DNA of 64,000 nt from an uncultured bacterium. Lineage in GTDB: Bacteria; Verrucomicrobiota; Kiritimatiellia; CAIKKV01. Of this stretch, positions 19,969-29,733 are shown in pieces. The position numbers and the translations under genes were made by a program. The notes under the pieces were generated by a model that saw only the letters and a list, made by a program, of their open reading frames with translations, ran no database searches and was not told where the DNA came from. The stretch covers positions 1-64,000 of the forward strand of contig CALHRZ010000025.1 of the NCBI GenBank assembly GCA_938038445.1. Reading direction: 5' to 3'. Numbering within the stretch: the stretch's first letter is position 1; the number at the start of each line of letters is the position of its first letter.

Positions 19969-22128
19969 CTATTTTTCCGACATATTCCAAACTCCATCCC
20001 ACATGGTCGGGGGGCATCGGTCCAGTTCGCGGCACCGCGCATGATAGACACGGGAGGGGGGATCCTGATCCGCAAGGGATTCGAAGAGGCGGGATGCCTC
20101 CGCGAACCTTCCTTGTTCGAACGCTATCCTGGCCTGTTGGAAGGTTTCGATCAAGGGGCGGCGTTTTTCAAAGTGAGTCGGAGAGAGGGGTTCGAAAATT
20201 TCGACCGGTTCCCTGCGGCCCACGACGCGGACCGTTGCGATGGATCGGCAAGGGATATGGGAGGCCACCAGATCACGGGTGGCGGAGGAGATCAGAATGG
20301 AGGTTCCAAAGACTTTGTTGAGTCCTTCAAGTCGGGAGGCGAGATTTCCCGCATCCCCGAGGAAGGTATAGTTGAAGCGCTGCGCGGAACCCATGTTGCC
20401 GATGACCACTAGTCCGGTGTGCAAGCCGATCCGGGCGTGCAGGTTGCATCCGAATCGTTCGGCCAGCGCCGGCCGCAATTCGTTGAGTTTTTCTTGGTAC
20501 CGGAGAGCGGCGCGGACTGCGCGGAGAGCGTGGTCGGGTTGGTCGAGAGGAGCGTTCCAGAAGGCGATTACCGCGTCCCCTTCGTATTTGTCCACAGTCC
20601 CTCCCTCCTCGTAAATCACCGCCGTGACTTCCGTGAGGTAGGTGTTGAGGAGAGCGGTCAGTTCGACGGGATCCAATTTTTCCGAAAGGGAGGTAAATCC
20701 CTGGAGGTCCGAGAAAAGGATGGTAAGGACTTTTTTCTCGCCCCCGAGGGTCAGTCGATCGGGGTTACGGAGCAGTTCTTCGATGACCAAGGGACTGAGG
20801 TACTGGCGGAAGGCGGTTTTAAGAAAGCGCTTTTGACGCCCTTCCAGCGCGTAGTTGACGAGGAGTGTGGTGCCGCAGGTTAAGAGTGAGCCGGCGAAGG
20901 GCGCAACGACAGGCATCCACCAACCCAGGGGGTAGAGGCCCCACCCGATGGCGAGGGGGAGCGACAAGAAGAGGAAGGAAGCCGTACCGCTGGCAAAGCC
21001 GGCTGATGTGGTGCGGACGACTAGGCCGGCGCCGAGACAGACAAACAGGATCAAGAGGGCGACTCCGGATTCCGGAACGTCGCGCATAAAATCACCTGCG
21101 AGGAGGTTATCGAGGGCCGTTGCGTGGATTTCCACTCCCGGGTAGCGGGGGCCGACGGGCGATGGCCGGAGGTCGTACAAGCCGGGGGCAGTGAAACCGA
21201 ACAGTACATATTTATCCCGGAAAAAATCGGGCGAAATCAAGGGTGTCGCGCCGTTTTGAATTTGCAATTCCGATTGGATCACGGCTTTGGCGTTCACGGC
21301 GGCATGCGTTTGGGAAGGACCCCGGTATCGGAGCAGGACATTTCCGTTCGGATCGAGCGGGACGGCGCGATTCCCCACGAGAATTCGGAGGGATTCGAGT
21401 AAAAGGTTTTGGCGGGGGTTAGCGACGAGGAACGCCGCGACGGCGAGCGAGGGGATGATTCGGCCGTCGTAGATGAGCACGGGCGCCAGACGGCGATTGA
21501 CGCCATCGGTTCGATCGGGGGTGGAAGCGGCGTGGCCGAGCAGGGCGGCGGTTTCCATAAGGGGGGGGATGGGGAAGGAAGCCGACTCGGCAAGCAGAGA
21601 GGGAGGGAATGTGGATGGAGGTTGCTGAGGGGCGGCTGCCGGTGTAGGGGCATTTGGCGGCCATGTACGGTTGCGTCCGGAGGGGTAGAAGGCCTGAACG
21701 ATTCGTCCGAAATTGCGGTAGGCGGCGGCAAGAGCGGCGTCATCTTCCATCGAGTAGGCGGAGGGTTCCGTAAAGAGGACGTCCATCACGAGCACGCGGG
21801 CACCGGCTCGACGGCAGAATTCGATGATCGGGACGTAGGCTTCGCGCATCCAGGGCCAAGAAAGACCGTTTTCTTCTCTGGCCCAGTCCAGCGACGCTTG
21901 ATCGAGGAGGATCAGCCGGATCTCGTTCGACCAGGGAGAGGGTCGCGCGAAGGTGCGCACTCGCATGTCCCATGTGCGGGTTTCGAGAGGGAGCAAAAGA
22001 GGCCGCGCCATCCAGGACAGGACGAAGGAGCAAAGTCCGATGGCAAGACCTTGGATGGAACGGGAACGCAGAAAAGAGAGTACTGCGCGATTCGGGGGGA
22101 GAAAGTTAGGGTTCAGGGGAGACGTCAT
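19969..22128 (-). CDS. CHASE2 domain-containing adenylate/guanylate cyclase
   Basis: C-terminal class III cyclase (VLTILFSDLQGFTSLSEKL, GDAVIAFWNAP) with N-terminal CHASE2-like extracellular domain and TM segments. Confidence 0.9.
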   Translation of the reverse strand: MTSPLNPNFLPPNRAVLSFLRSRSIQGLAIGLCSFVLSWMARPLLLPLETRTWDMRVRTFARPSPWSNEIRLILLDQASLDWAREENGLSWPWMREAYVPIIEFCRRAGARVLVMDVLFTEPSAYSMEDDAALAAAYRNFGRIVQAFYPSGRNRTWPPNAPTPAAAPQQPPSTFPPSLLAESASFPIPPLMETAALLGHAASTPDRTDGVNRRLAPVLIYDGRIIPSLAVAAFLVANPRQNLLLESLRILVGNRAVPLDPNGNVLLRYRGPSQTHAAVNAKAVIQSELQIQNGATPLISPDFFRDKYVLFGFTAPGLYDLRPSPVGPRYPGVEIHATALDNLLAGDFMRDVPESGVALLILFVCLGAGLVVRTTSAGFASGTASFLFLSLPLAIGWGLYPLGWWMPVVAPFAGSLLTCGTTLLVNYALEGRQKRFLKTAFRQYLSPLVIEELLRNPDRLTLGGEKKVLTILFSDLQGFTSLSEKLDPVELTALLNTYLTEVTAVIYEEGGTVDKYEGDAVIAFWNAPLDQPDHALRAVRAALRYQEKLNELRPALAERFGCNLHARIGLHTGLVVIGNMGSAQRFNYTFLGDAGNLASRLEGLNKVFGTSILISSATRDLVASHIPCRSIATVRVVGRREPVEIFEPLSPTHFEKRRPLIETFQQARIAFEQGRFAEASRLFESLADQDPPSRVYHARCRELDRCPPTMWDGVWNMSEK

Positions 22129-23314
22129 TTGGGGAAGAGGAGGGGATGGGAGGAGGGGGGAGGGGGGTGCGAGGGGGGCGGAGGGCGAGAATCATCCCGC
22201 CGAGACCAGTGGCCGTGAACCAAAGCCAGAGCGCATTAGAAAAGGGTGGAGGAAGCAGGAGAGCGGCTTGGAAAAGGAAAAGTCCCAAAAGGAGTTGAGG
22301 GAGCGCTTGCATGGGAATTAGGGGTTGTCCTCGATTGCCGGTCAGAAGTCGGCCGAGCATGAAAGCGGCCACGATCTTTCCACTCATCAGACCAAGCAAA
22401 TAGAGGGCTCCGAGCAGTAGGCTGAGAGGGATACCCATCAGGGAGAGAAAGGCCAGCAGTGCGAGGAGGGGGATGAGAATCAGAGCGCCGAGACCGAAGG
22501 CAAGGGATTTCCAGGGGTAAAATTCGAGGAGAAGAACGGGCCGAATGACAAAGGGAGGCGTCACGAACGAGAGGAACAGAGCCAGTAAAAGAAGGGCGGA
22601 AAAGGAAACAAAGGTCAGAGTCCATCGGTTCGGGGACCGAAGGGTAACGTGTCGGATAGGGCCTTCAATCGCGGCATTTCTGGAAGGGATGACTGGTTGG
22701 GGGGAATAGATATCAAGAGGTCCGTGAATCTGGGATCCGGCGAGAATGGTGATTTTATCGGCATGGAGGGCGGCGGATCCATTTACGATTCCATCGAGGA
22801 CGATTTCGCGGGCCTTGACTGCGAGATGCCCATCGACTGTTCCGCGGAGGATAAACTGACCGGCAGCGGTTCGGAGGTTTCCGCCGATCATGGCCTGCGG
22901 GGTGATGGTCACGGTTTCTCCGGCAAGCCAGGCATTGCCGTCCACTCGGCCTCCGAGTTGGATTGTCTGGAAGGCGGCTCGGACGTGGCGTTCCACTTCT
23001 CCGTCCAAGACCAGCCGGGTTCCGGCGGCCCACAGGGTCCCCCGAATAAAGCCGGATATTCGGGCAAGGCCTGCGTTGGTCGAGGGCCGGGAAAAAGAAC
23101 TCGAGAAACCGGTGAGGAGGAAGAGATCATCCGAGACCTCTCCTTCGATATGGGCTTCTCGGGTAAGGATCAAAAGATCGCCGGTCATGCGTTCGCCGGG
23201 GGTGAGGGAAAAGGTTTCCTCCCAATGAAAAGGAAGGGGTACGGCCGTTGTCTCATTGGATCGGGTGGAAAGTTGGAATCCAAGGAGGAAAACAAGAAGA
23301 ACGAGCGGCTTCAT
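22106..23314 (-). CDS. Membrane protein with bactofilin/polymer-forming-like beta-helix domain
   Basis: Repeated G-x-V-x-G-x-hydrophobic pattern (GEVSDDLFLL, GRVDGNAWLAG, GTVDGHLAVKA, GIVNGSAAL) followed by four or more TM helices. Confidence 0.75.
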   Translation of the reverse strand: MKPLVLLVFLLGFQLSTRSNETTAVPLPFHWEETFSLTPGERMTGDLLILTREAHIEGEVSDDLFLLTGFSSSFSRPSTNAGLARISGFIRGTLWAAGTRLVLDGEVERHVRAAFQTIQLGGRVDGNAWLAGETVTITPQAMIGGNLRTAAGQFILRGTVDGHLAVKAREIVLDGIVNGSAALHADKITILAGSQIHGPLDIYSPQPVIPSRNAAIEGPIRHVTLRSPNRWTLTFVSFSALLLLALFLSFVTPPFVIRPVLLLEFYPWKSLAFGLGALILIPLLALLAFLSLMGIPLSLLLGALYLLGLMSGKIVAAFMLGRLLTGNRGQPLIPMQALPQLLLGLFLFQAALLLPPPFSNALWLWFTATGLGGMILALRPPRTPLPPPPIPSSSPNDVSPEP

Positions 23315-23443
23315 AACTTCATGGTGGCATAAAGCGGCGATAAAGAAAAGCGAAGAGGTGAGGTTTGTTCAGGAATTCTTTGGGATTCCGGCTTGAAAAC
23401 AAACAGGAACCCATATATCGCTTCACCCTAAGGAGATGGAACG

Positions 23444-23671
23444 ATGAACCGTTTCGATCGGATTTTCTGGCGGATCAATGGCATTCTCATCTTGGGCGGA
23501 GTGTTGGGCTTTATAACCGTTTCATAGGGGGTTATGGGGTTGGGTTTGCTGATGAATTTCAGGCACGATACCCATCCGGATAAACCGGCGATTGCGGCGG
23601 AGGCGGAAGGGAGTCAACAGGAGGTTCGGTTGCGTCTTGGCGCCTTTACGCGGTTGGAAGGCACTCGATAG
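23444..23671 (+). pseudogene. Possible nonsense-interrupted small membrane protein gene (internal in-frame TAG at 23525)
   Basis: AAGGAG ribosome-binding site then MNRFDRIFWRINGILILGGVLGFITVS-TAG-GVMGLGLLMNFRHDT...VRLRLGAFTRLEGTR-TAG, all in one frame. Confidence 0.3.
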
Positions 23672-23683
23672 CGGTGGACGCGA

Positions 23684-24142
23684 TTGGGAATGGGGACGTC
23701 ATATATGACAGGTGCTCGGCCAGGCGGGGCGGGAAAAACTACCGTCATGGGGGCTTTTTTCAACTTTGAACCAGCCGAGGTCCCCCTTGTCGCGGCGGAC
23801 AGGATGGCACGAATGGAGGAGGGTTTGGGGGGAAAGATGCCGAGAAGCAGTTTCATTTGCCACGAAATAGGGAATGGTCCTTATTACGCCTATCTTTGGG
23901 GGGAACCGCTTCGTCGTTATTTTGAACTCACGGCGTGGGGGCACATGCTGGCGACGAGTCTTCATGCCGATACGATTGGAGAGGCTTGCGATCAAATTTG
24001 CCGAGTCAGCGGAGCGCCCCTTGAGCGTTTTTTTCATCAGAGGCATTTTGCCTTTTTTCTTGCCTGGGATCGAGCGACGGGCCGACGTCAGATATTGTTG
24101 TGGTGGAAGAGTCAGATGGTCGGACGCCCCACCGCCGAATAG
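23684..24142 (+). CDS. Small P-loop NTPase, uncharacterised (secretion-ATPase-like HADT motif)
   Basis: Walker A GARPGGAGKTT; HEIGNGPYYAYLWGEP; ATSLHADTIGEA. Confidence 0.6.
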   Translation: MGMGTSYMTGARPGGAGKTTVMGAFFNFEPAEVPLVAADRMARMEEGLGGKMPRSSFICHEIGNGPYYAYLWGEPLRRYFELTAWGHMLATSLHADTIGEACDQICRVSGAPLERFFHQRHFAFFLAWDRATGRRQILLWWKSQMVGRPTAE

Positions 24143-24363
24143 GGGGCGCGGCGGAGGGGGAGATTCGGATTTCTGAATCCCGTCTTGTGACACTGGGCGA
24201 GTGGAAAACGGCCTGAACGTGGGTGGATGAATTGTTGTTTTCCGGGGTACGAACCTTGCAGGAAGTTCGGCTCGAAATTCTCGCGTTTTGGAAACGGCGT
24301 TCTGAGGCCGGCGCGTGACAAAGGAAAGGGAGTTGGATAGGATTGGTTTGGAAGGGTTCCGGA

Positions 24364-25101
24364 ATGAAGTTGGAAGGAAAGATCGTTTTCGTGACGGGTG
24401 GAGCGGTGCGTATTGGGCGGGCGATTGTCGAGGCGCTGACGGAGCGTGGGGCACGGGTGGTCATTCATGCCCATCGGAACATCGAAGCGGCTCGGCGGGT
24501 GGCGGGATCATTGGTTTCCGAGGGACGTATGGTGTGGGTGGTGGCGGGGGATCTTTCTTCGGAAGCCGGCTGTGAAACCGCCATGACCCAAGCATTTGAG
24601 CAGGCGGGCGGGTTGGATGGGCTTGTTAACAACGCGGCGGTTTTTCATAAGTATTCCCTTTGCGAGACAAACGAAGATCGGCTGTTATCGGAATGGCGGA
24701 TCAATTTGATGGCGCCTTTTTTTCTGATTCGGGCATTTGCCCGGCGAGCGGCAAGCGGCCGGATTGTGAATCTCCTTGATCGGCGCGTTGCGACGGTGGA
24801 AGCGGGGTGTGCCGCCTATCTTTTGTCTAAAAAGGGGTTGGCGGAACTGACGCGGATTGCGGCACTTGAGTTGGCGCCGGCGTTTACCGTCAATGGGGTT
24901 GCGCCCGGTTCCATTTTGCCGCCTCCGGAAGGCGATCCGAATCGTCCCTATGACCGGGCGGGGCAGAATCCGCTCCGGCGGCGAGTGACTCCGCAGGCCG
25001 TTGCGGAGGCGGTGGCGTGGTTGTTGGAGGCCGACGATGTGACCGGCCAGATTCTCTATCTCGATGGTGGGCAACATTTGCTGGGAACGGGAGGCTTTTG
25101 A
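24364..25101 (+). CDS. SDR family oxidoreductase, pteridine-reductase/FolM-like
   Basis: TGGAVRIG (TGxxxRxG) nucleotide-binding motif, YxxxK (YLLSK), directly upstream of folB; start at ATG 24364. Confidence 0.8.
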   Translation: MKLEGKIVFVTGGAVRIGRAIVEALTERGARVVIHAHRNIEAARRVAGSLVSEGRMVWVVAGDLSSEAGCETAMTQAFEQAGGLDGLVNNAAVFHKYSLCETNEDRLLSEWRINLMAPFFLIRAFARRAASGRIVNLLDRRVATVEAGCAAYLLSKKGLAELTRIAALELAPAFTVNGVAPGSILPPPEGDPNRPYDRAGQNPLRRRVTPQAVAEAVAWLLEADDVTGQILYLDGGQHLLGTGGF

Positions 25102-25467
25102 ATGGACCGGCTGTGGATTCGGGATTTGATCGTTCATGCAACGATTGGCGTTCACGAAGAAGAGCGACGGACGGTTCAGCCGTTAATCGTGAACGTGTGG
25201 CTGGCTTGCGATTTGCGTCCGGCGGGGAAATCTGACCGGATTGAAGAAACGGTAAATTATCGGGAAGTTCAGGACGGTCTTTTGAAACTGGCGGCCGAAA
25301 GCCGCGATCGACTGTTGGAGCGTTTGGCGGATCGTATGGCAATGTTCTGTCTTCAGTATCCGCAGGTTGAGGGGGTGCGGATACGCATTGAGAAACCGCG
25401 CGCTCTCCGGCATGCTCGTTCGGCGGCTGTTGAAATCGAACGGGGTAGGATCATATCGGAGGTTTGA
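25102..25467 (+). CDS. folB: Dihydroneopterin aldolase
   Basis: DRLWIRDLIVHATIGVHEEERRTVQPLIVNV. Confidence 0.93.
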   Translation: MDRLWIRDLIVHATIGVHEEERRTVQPLIVNVWLACDLRPAGKSDRIEETVNYREVQDGLLKLAAESRDRLLERLADRMAMFCLQYPQVEGVRIRIEKPRALRHARSAAVEIERGRIISEV

Positions 25468-25520
25468 CAGGGCAGGGAAAAATTGCCACCTTAAACAGCG
25501 CAACGAACGGGAGCGAACCG

Positions 25521-25976
25521 ATGAGTTTGAATGAAGGGACGGGAGTGGTTACAGTCGAGGAAATCCAAAGCTACATCCCGCATCGGGAGCCGTTTCTTTT
25601 TGTCGATCGGTTGGAACGATGGGATGCGGAAAAGATCACTGGATACCGCCGCTATCTGGAAAGCGATTTCTTCTTTCGGGGGCATTTTCCGGGTTATCCG
25701 GTTGTTCCGGGTGTGATTTTGATCGAGTCCATGGCCCAGTGCGGCGGGGTAGGGGTTCTGAAGAGCGGTTTGTTTCCCAAGGGTGCGCTGTTTTTTTTAG
25801 CGACGGTTTATGAGGCCAAATTCCGCCGACAGGTTCGGCCTGGAGAGGAAATCCGCATGGAGATTCAGAATATCAAGGTGACGAACCGGCTGGTGCGGCA
25901 AAAAGGGAAGGCATACGTTGGCGAGGAAGAGGCTGCGGAAGCCGAGTGGATGTGCATTGCGGGATCGAGGGGCTGA
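25521..25976 (+). CDS. fabZ: 3-hydroxyacyl-[ACP] dehydratase FabZ-like
   Basis: IPHREPFLFVDRL ... FFRGHFPGYPVVPGVILIESMAQ. Confidence 0.9.
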   Translation: MSLNEGTGVVTVEEIQSYIPHREPFLFVDRLERWDAEKITGYRRYLESDFFFRGHFPGYPVVPGVILIESMAQCGGVGVLKSGLFPKGALFFLATVYEAKFRRQVRPGEEIRMEIQNIKVTNRLVRQKGKAYVGEEEAAEAEWMCIAGSRG

Positions 25977-25985
25977 GCGATTGCC

Positions 25986-28235
25986 TTATTCCCGCGGCGC
26001 TCCGATTAGGCGTCGGAAGTCGGCCATCAGAGCCGGGATTTCGCGGCGCAGATTATGGCGGACGGTTTCGAGTGTTTCCCGCTTGACCGGCGCATGAAGT
26101 TGGAGATAGATGCGGAGGGAGTTTCCCGTTCCGGAGGGGCGAACGGTGATGTGGTTGCGAGGGTCAGGTTCCAAGAAGAAACGGACTCCTTCGTCGGGAA
26201 AAACAAACGAGGAGCTGGGGGGGTAAAGGCGATCATAACGGCCGGTGCGGTAAAGCAAGGAACCGGTGATCGCGCGAGCGCCCAGTCGAAGGTGGCGGTC
26301 CTTGCCGGCGCGATAGCATGCGGCTAAGGCTCGTTTTAATATGGCGGTTTTTTTCTGGTCTCCTTCTGCGCCGGTGTACTCACCGATGAGGGGGTCGGTT
26401 TCATACCCGCTCATGTAAAGGCCGATCGCGGGATCCAACCAAACCTTTTCGTCGAGCATTTCGGTCATGGTGCGGCCATGGGAAGCGGCCCAGGCGGCGG
26501 CCTCTGCGGAAAGGAGCGCCGCCAGTGCACCGTCCTTATCGGGCACATGTCCTTCTTGGCCGCGCGCGTTGGGATGGGGAGGTGGGGCTCCGAAAATAGC
26601 GAAGCCGTTGCTTTGTTCACAGGTGACCAGATTGAAGCAGCGGTGGAGATGAATTGCGCGGGTTTCGCAAAGGGCGGGGTCTGCGAGGGCGTCGCCGGGC
26701 AGACGGCCGCCCGTTAATCGGCTGAGACGAGCGAGTTCTGCTTCGCGCTCGGCGGGCGGCAGGCGGTGGAGGTTCCAGACAGCGCGGACTCCGGCGGAGA
26801 GGGCGGGGAAGCCGACCCAAGTTTTCACCACACCCAGGCCGTACCGTAAGGCCAGGGCTTCGAGACTTTCTTGGGTCACATGGGAGATGGTGATAAACAG
26901 TTGATGGGCCGCGTTCACGCGCCCGTCCGGTAGTTTTCGTTGTTCAAGAAGGAATGCCAACAAAAGGGTCCACAAATCGTTCGCCATAAGAAACGAGAAT
27001 GGATTCTTCGACTCTGCGGCTGAAGGTGGGAGTCGGATGACGGCTCCGCAGCGATCGGCGTCCGGGTCGGTTCCCAGCAGGAGGTCGAGTCGAGGGGCTA
27101 CGGTGGGATGGTCGCGTTTGAATCCTTCCAGCGCTCGTGCCATTGCCCGCGGATCTCCTGGGTCGGGTTGTTCTTCACGCCCTGGTTCGCTGCTGAAGGC
27201 GGGGAAGAATCCGTCGGGCTCCTGCAGTTGGCCATCCGTCACGATCCGGAGGTTGGAGTAGCCCGCTGCTGCAAGCAAAGACGGGACGGACACGCGGCCG
27301 GCGCCATGGAACGCGCAGTAACCGAGCACGAGGGATTGGCGGGCCGAATTGGGTGGGGGAGCAGGTTTTTGGAAGGCGAGGAGGTTGCGGAGATACGCAT
27401 CGTGAAGAGGGAGACGCTTTGAAAATCGGAATGGGAGAGAAGGCGAGGAGGGGTGGGTTCGACCGCCCAATGCGATCAAGAATTTGGTGGGTATGTTGGC
27501 AGGAGGGGGTAGGGGGGGGATATCGGAGAATCGAAGCGGTGCAATGTATTGACTGGCGATGGTGTTCCGGACATCTGGAGGAATTTGGGCGCCGTCGCTT
27601 CCGAGCAGTTTGAATCCGTTGTAACGGTAATCGTTGTGGCTTGCGGAAAGATAGAGGCCGAAATCGGCGCGCAGGTCGGGGTGCGTGACGGCGAAGGAGA
27701 TTTCAGGGTAGGGGCAGGGTTCATCAAAGAGGAAGACGGTATAGCCATGCGCCAGGAAGATGGAAGCGGCCAAGGTAGCGAAATCGGCGCCTCGGATTCG
27801 GGTATCGAATCCGATTACGATACGGGAGCGTGGGGTGGCGGGATATTCGCGACCGTAGCGAGCCGTTCCCCAGAGGGCTCGGCTCACCGTTAGGTCATTG
27901 AACAGGTTGGGACCCCGGAGAAAGGGAGCCGCGAAACCGTGGGCGTGGAAGAGGGCGAGGGTGGTGCGGTCGAAACCGACGAGTCCTCGCATACCGGCCG
28001 TACCGAAATGGAGTTCGCGGTAGAAGGCGTCTCGCAATGCTTTCCAGGCGTGCCGGCGAATGGCAGTTTCGATTGCGGGCCGAGCGGGTGGGCAAAGCCG
28101 GTCCAGGGAGGCGTCGAGGAGCCATTCCTCGAGGCGTTGGAGTGCGGCTTGCGAGTTATCATGGTCCGGCGGGTCGTCGCCAAGGGCGATGAGTCCGGCA
28201 CGGGCTTGGGCGAGTAGGGAGGATGAGGGGAACAT
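25986..28235 (-). CDS. Phosphoglucomutase/phosphomannomutase family protein
   Basis: LHFGTAGMRGLVG, LYLSASHNDYRYNGFKL, GTDPDADRCG, VRPSGTGNSLRIY; start moved to internal Met at 28235. Confidence 0.92.
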   Translation of the reverse strand: MFPSSSLLAQARAGLIALGDDPPDHDNSQAALQRLEEWLLDASLDRLCPPARPAIETAIRRHAWKALRDAFYRELHFGTAGMRGLVGFDRTTLALFHAHGFAAPFLRGPNLFNDLTVSRALWGTARYGREYPATPRSRIVIGFDTRIRGADFATLAASIFLAHGYTVFLFDEPCPYPEISFAVTHPDLRADFGLYLSASHNDYRYNGFKLLGSDGAQIPPDVRNTIASQYIAPLRFSDIPPLPPPANIPTKFLIALGGRTHPSSPSLPFRFSKRLPLHDAYLRNLLAFQKPAPPPNSARQSLVLGYCAFHGAGRVSVPSLLAAAGYSNLRIVTDGQLQEPDGFFPAFSSEPGREEQPDPGDPRAMARALEGFKRDHPTVAPRLDLLLGTDPDADRCGAVIRLPPSAAESKNPFSFLMANDLWTLLLAFLLEQRKLPDGRVNAAHQLFITISHVTQESLEALALRYGLGVVKTWVGFPALSAGVRAVWNLHRLPPAEREAELARLSRLTGGRLPGDALADPALCETRAIHLHRCFNLVTCEQSNGFAIFGAPPPHPNARGQEGHVPDKDGALAALLSAEAAAWAASHGRTMTEMLDEKVWLDPAIGLYMSGYETDPLIGEYTGAEGDQKKTAILKRALAACYRAGKDRHLRLGARAITGSLLYRTGRYDRLYPPSSSFVFPDEGVRFFLEPDPRNHITVRPSGTGNSLRIYLQLHAPVKRETLETVRHNLRREIPALMADFRRLIGAPRE

Positions 28236-28314
28236 GGGGGCGAAAGATGGGCTGAGGAATATCTTATCCGTTGGGGCGCTTGAATACAAGGCTTGGCCGC
28301 GATAGCATAGGGGC

Positions 28315-29733
28315 ATGAAACGACGGGATGCATCGGATGGATGGGCGGCGGTGCGTGCGGCGGCAGCGGATGCGGTGGCCATCGTGGGGGGCTGGTTGTT
28401 TGCCGTGTGGCTTCGTTTTGACAGCGGCTGGATCGGCGTTGAGAGCCGTCCTCCCAATCTTTACTGGATGTACGGTTGGGCGGCCGCATTTTCCGCGTTG
28501 ATCCATCTGTTTATTTTTCAGAATTTAGAGCTGTATCGAAGGCCGCAAACGGATCGCTTTGAGAACAAAATTCCCCGTTTGATACGGGCGATGGCGATCG
28601 GTCTTTTGCTTTCGAGCGCTTTTGCCTTTGCGATTCGTCTTCCCCAACCGTATCCTCCGTTTTCCCGTTTGACGTTGGTTTTGGCCGGTGTATCGGCGAC
28701 GTTGATGGTGCTGTTGGAGCGGTATTTGTTGTTTCGACTTGAACTTCATGAGGCGCGGCATAGTCCTATTCGCAGCACCGCACTTGTGGTGGGGACGGAT
28801 GCGGTCGCGTCGAATCTGGCTCGAACGATTCGAAGGGACCCCCGGCTTCGCATGCGGATTGCGGGTTTTGTGGCGACTGGTGGCGAACCGCCGGCGGCCG
28901 AGTTGGGGTCGGAACCGATTTTGGGAGGCGTTGATGCGCTCGAAAAATTACTGCCGGAGAGCGGAGCTGACCATCTCATCCTTTGCGACACGCGTCTATC
29001 CCGCAAGCGTATCATGGAACTGATTGTATTTTGCGAGCGGCATCTAATCGAATTTTTCATGGTGCCCGATCTGTTTCGGATTATGACGGGGCGTGTTGAT
29101 CTGGTGACGGTTGGGACGATTCCCCTGTTGGGGATGGGCCGCTGGCCGCTGGATTATTTGGGCAATCGGCTGATCAAGCGATGGGTGGACATTGTGGGTG
29201 CGGTTATTGGACTTATTGTGAGCGCACCGATCATGGCATGGGCGGCGGTGGCGATCAAGCGGAGCTCGCCCGGGCCGGTGTTTTATCGGCAGATCCGCTG
29301 TGGGGAGGGAGGGCGGCGGTTTACCCTATACAAGCTTCGCACGATGCCGGTGGATGCGGAAACGGAGACGGGTCCGGTCTGGACCAGGGCCGATGATCCG
29401 CGGCGCACACCGATCGGGAGGTTTTTGCGCGAACACAATCTAGACGAGCTGCCCCAGTTCTGGAATGTGCTCAAGGGGGAGATGAGTTTGGTGGGGCCTC
29501 GGCCTGAGCGGCCGTTTTTTGTGGAGCAGTTTCGGGAGGACATTCGAACTTACATGCTGCGGCATATGTCCAAGCCCGGGATGACGGGCTGGGCGCAGGT
29601 CAATGGACTGCGGGGCGACACGAGCATTGAGGAGCGGATTCGATATGATCTTTACTACCTGGAAAACTGGTCGTTGGCTTTTGACTTCAAAATTTTGTTG
29701 AAGACATTGTTTGCGCGGGAAAACGCCTATTGA
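28315..29733 (+). CDS. Polyprenyl glycosylphosphotransferase (EPS biosynthesis)
   Basis: C-terminal sugar-transferase domain KLRTMPVDAETETGPVW ... LDELPQFWNVLKGEMSLVGPRPERP; N-terminal TMs. Confidence 0.93.
   Translation: MKRRDASDGWAAVRAAAADAVAIVGGWLFAVWLRFDSGWIGVESRPPNLYWMYGWAAAFSALIHLFIFQNLELYRRPQTDRFENKIPRLIRAMAIGLLLSSAFAFAIRLPQPYPPFSRLTLVLAGVSATLMVLLERYLLFRLELHEARHSPIRSTALVVGTDAVASNLARTIRRDPRLRMRIAGFVATGGEPPAAELGSEPILGGVDALEKLLPESGADHLILCDTRLSRKRIMELIVFCERHLIEFFMVPDLFRIMTGRVDLVTVGTIPLLGMGRWPLDYLGNRLIKRWVDIVGAVIGLIVSAPIMAWAAVAIKRSSPGPVFYRQIRCGEGGRRFTLYKLRTMPVDAETETGPVWTRADDPRRTPIGRFLREHNLDELPQFWNVLKGEMSLVGPRPERPFFVEQFREDIRTYMLRHMSKPGMTGWAQVNGLRGDTSIEERIRYDLYYLENWSLAFDFKILLKTLFARENAY

Noticed and set aside
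24245-24260. sigma54-like GGGTACG-N4-TTGCA upstream of the SDR/folB genes
   Set aside because: GG-N10-GC spacing is right, but the -24 element has two mismatches and no dyad lies upstream.
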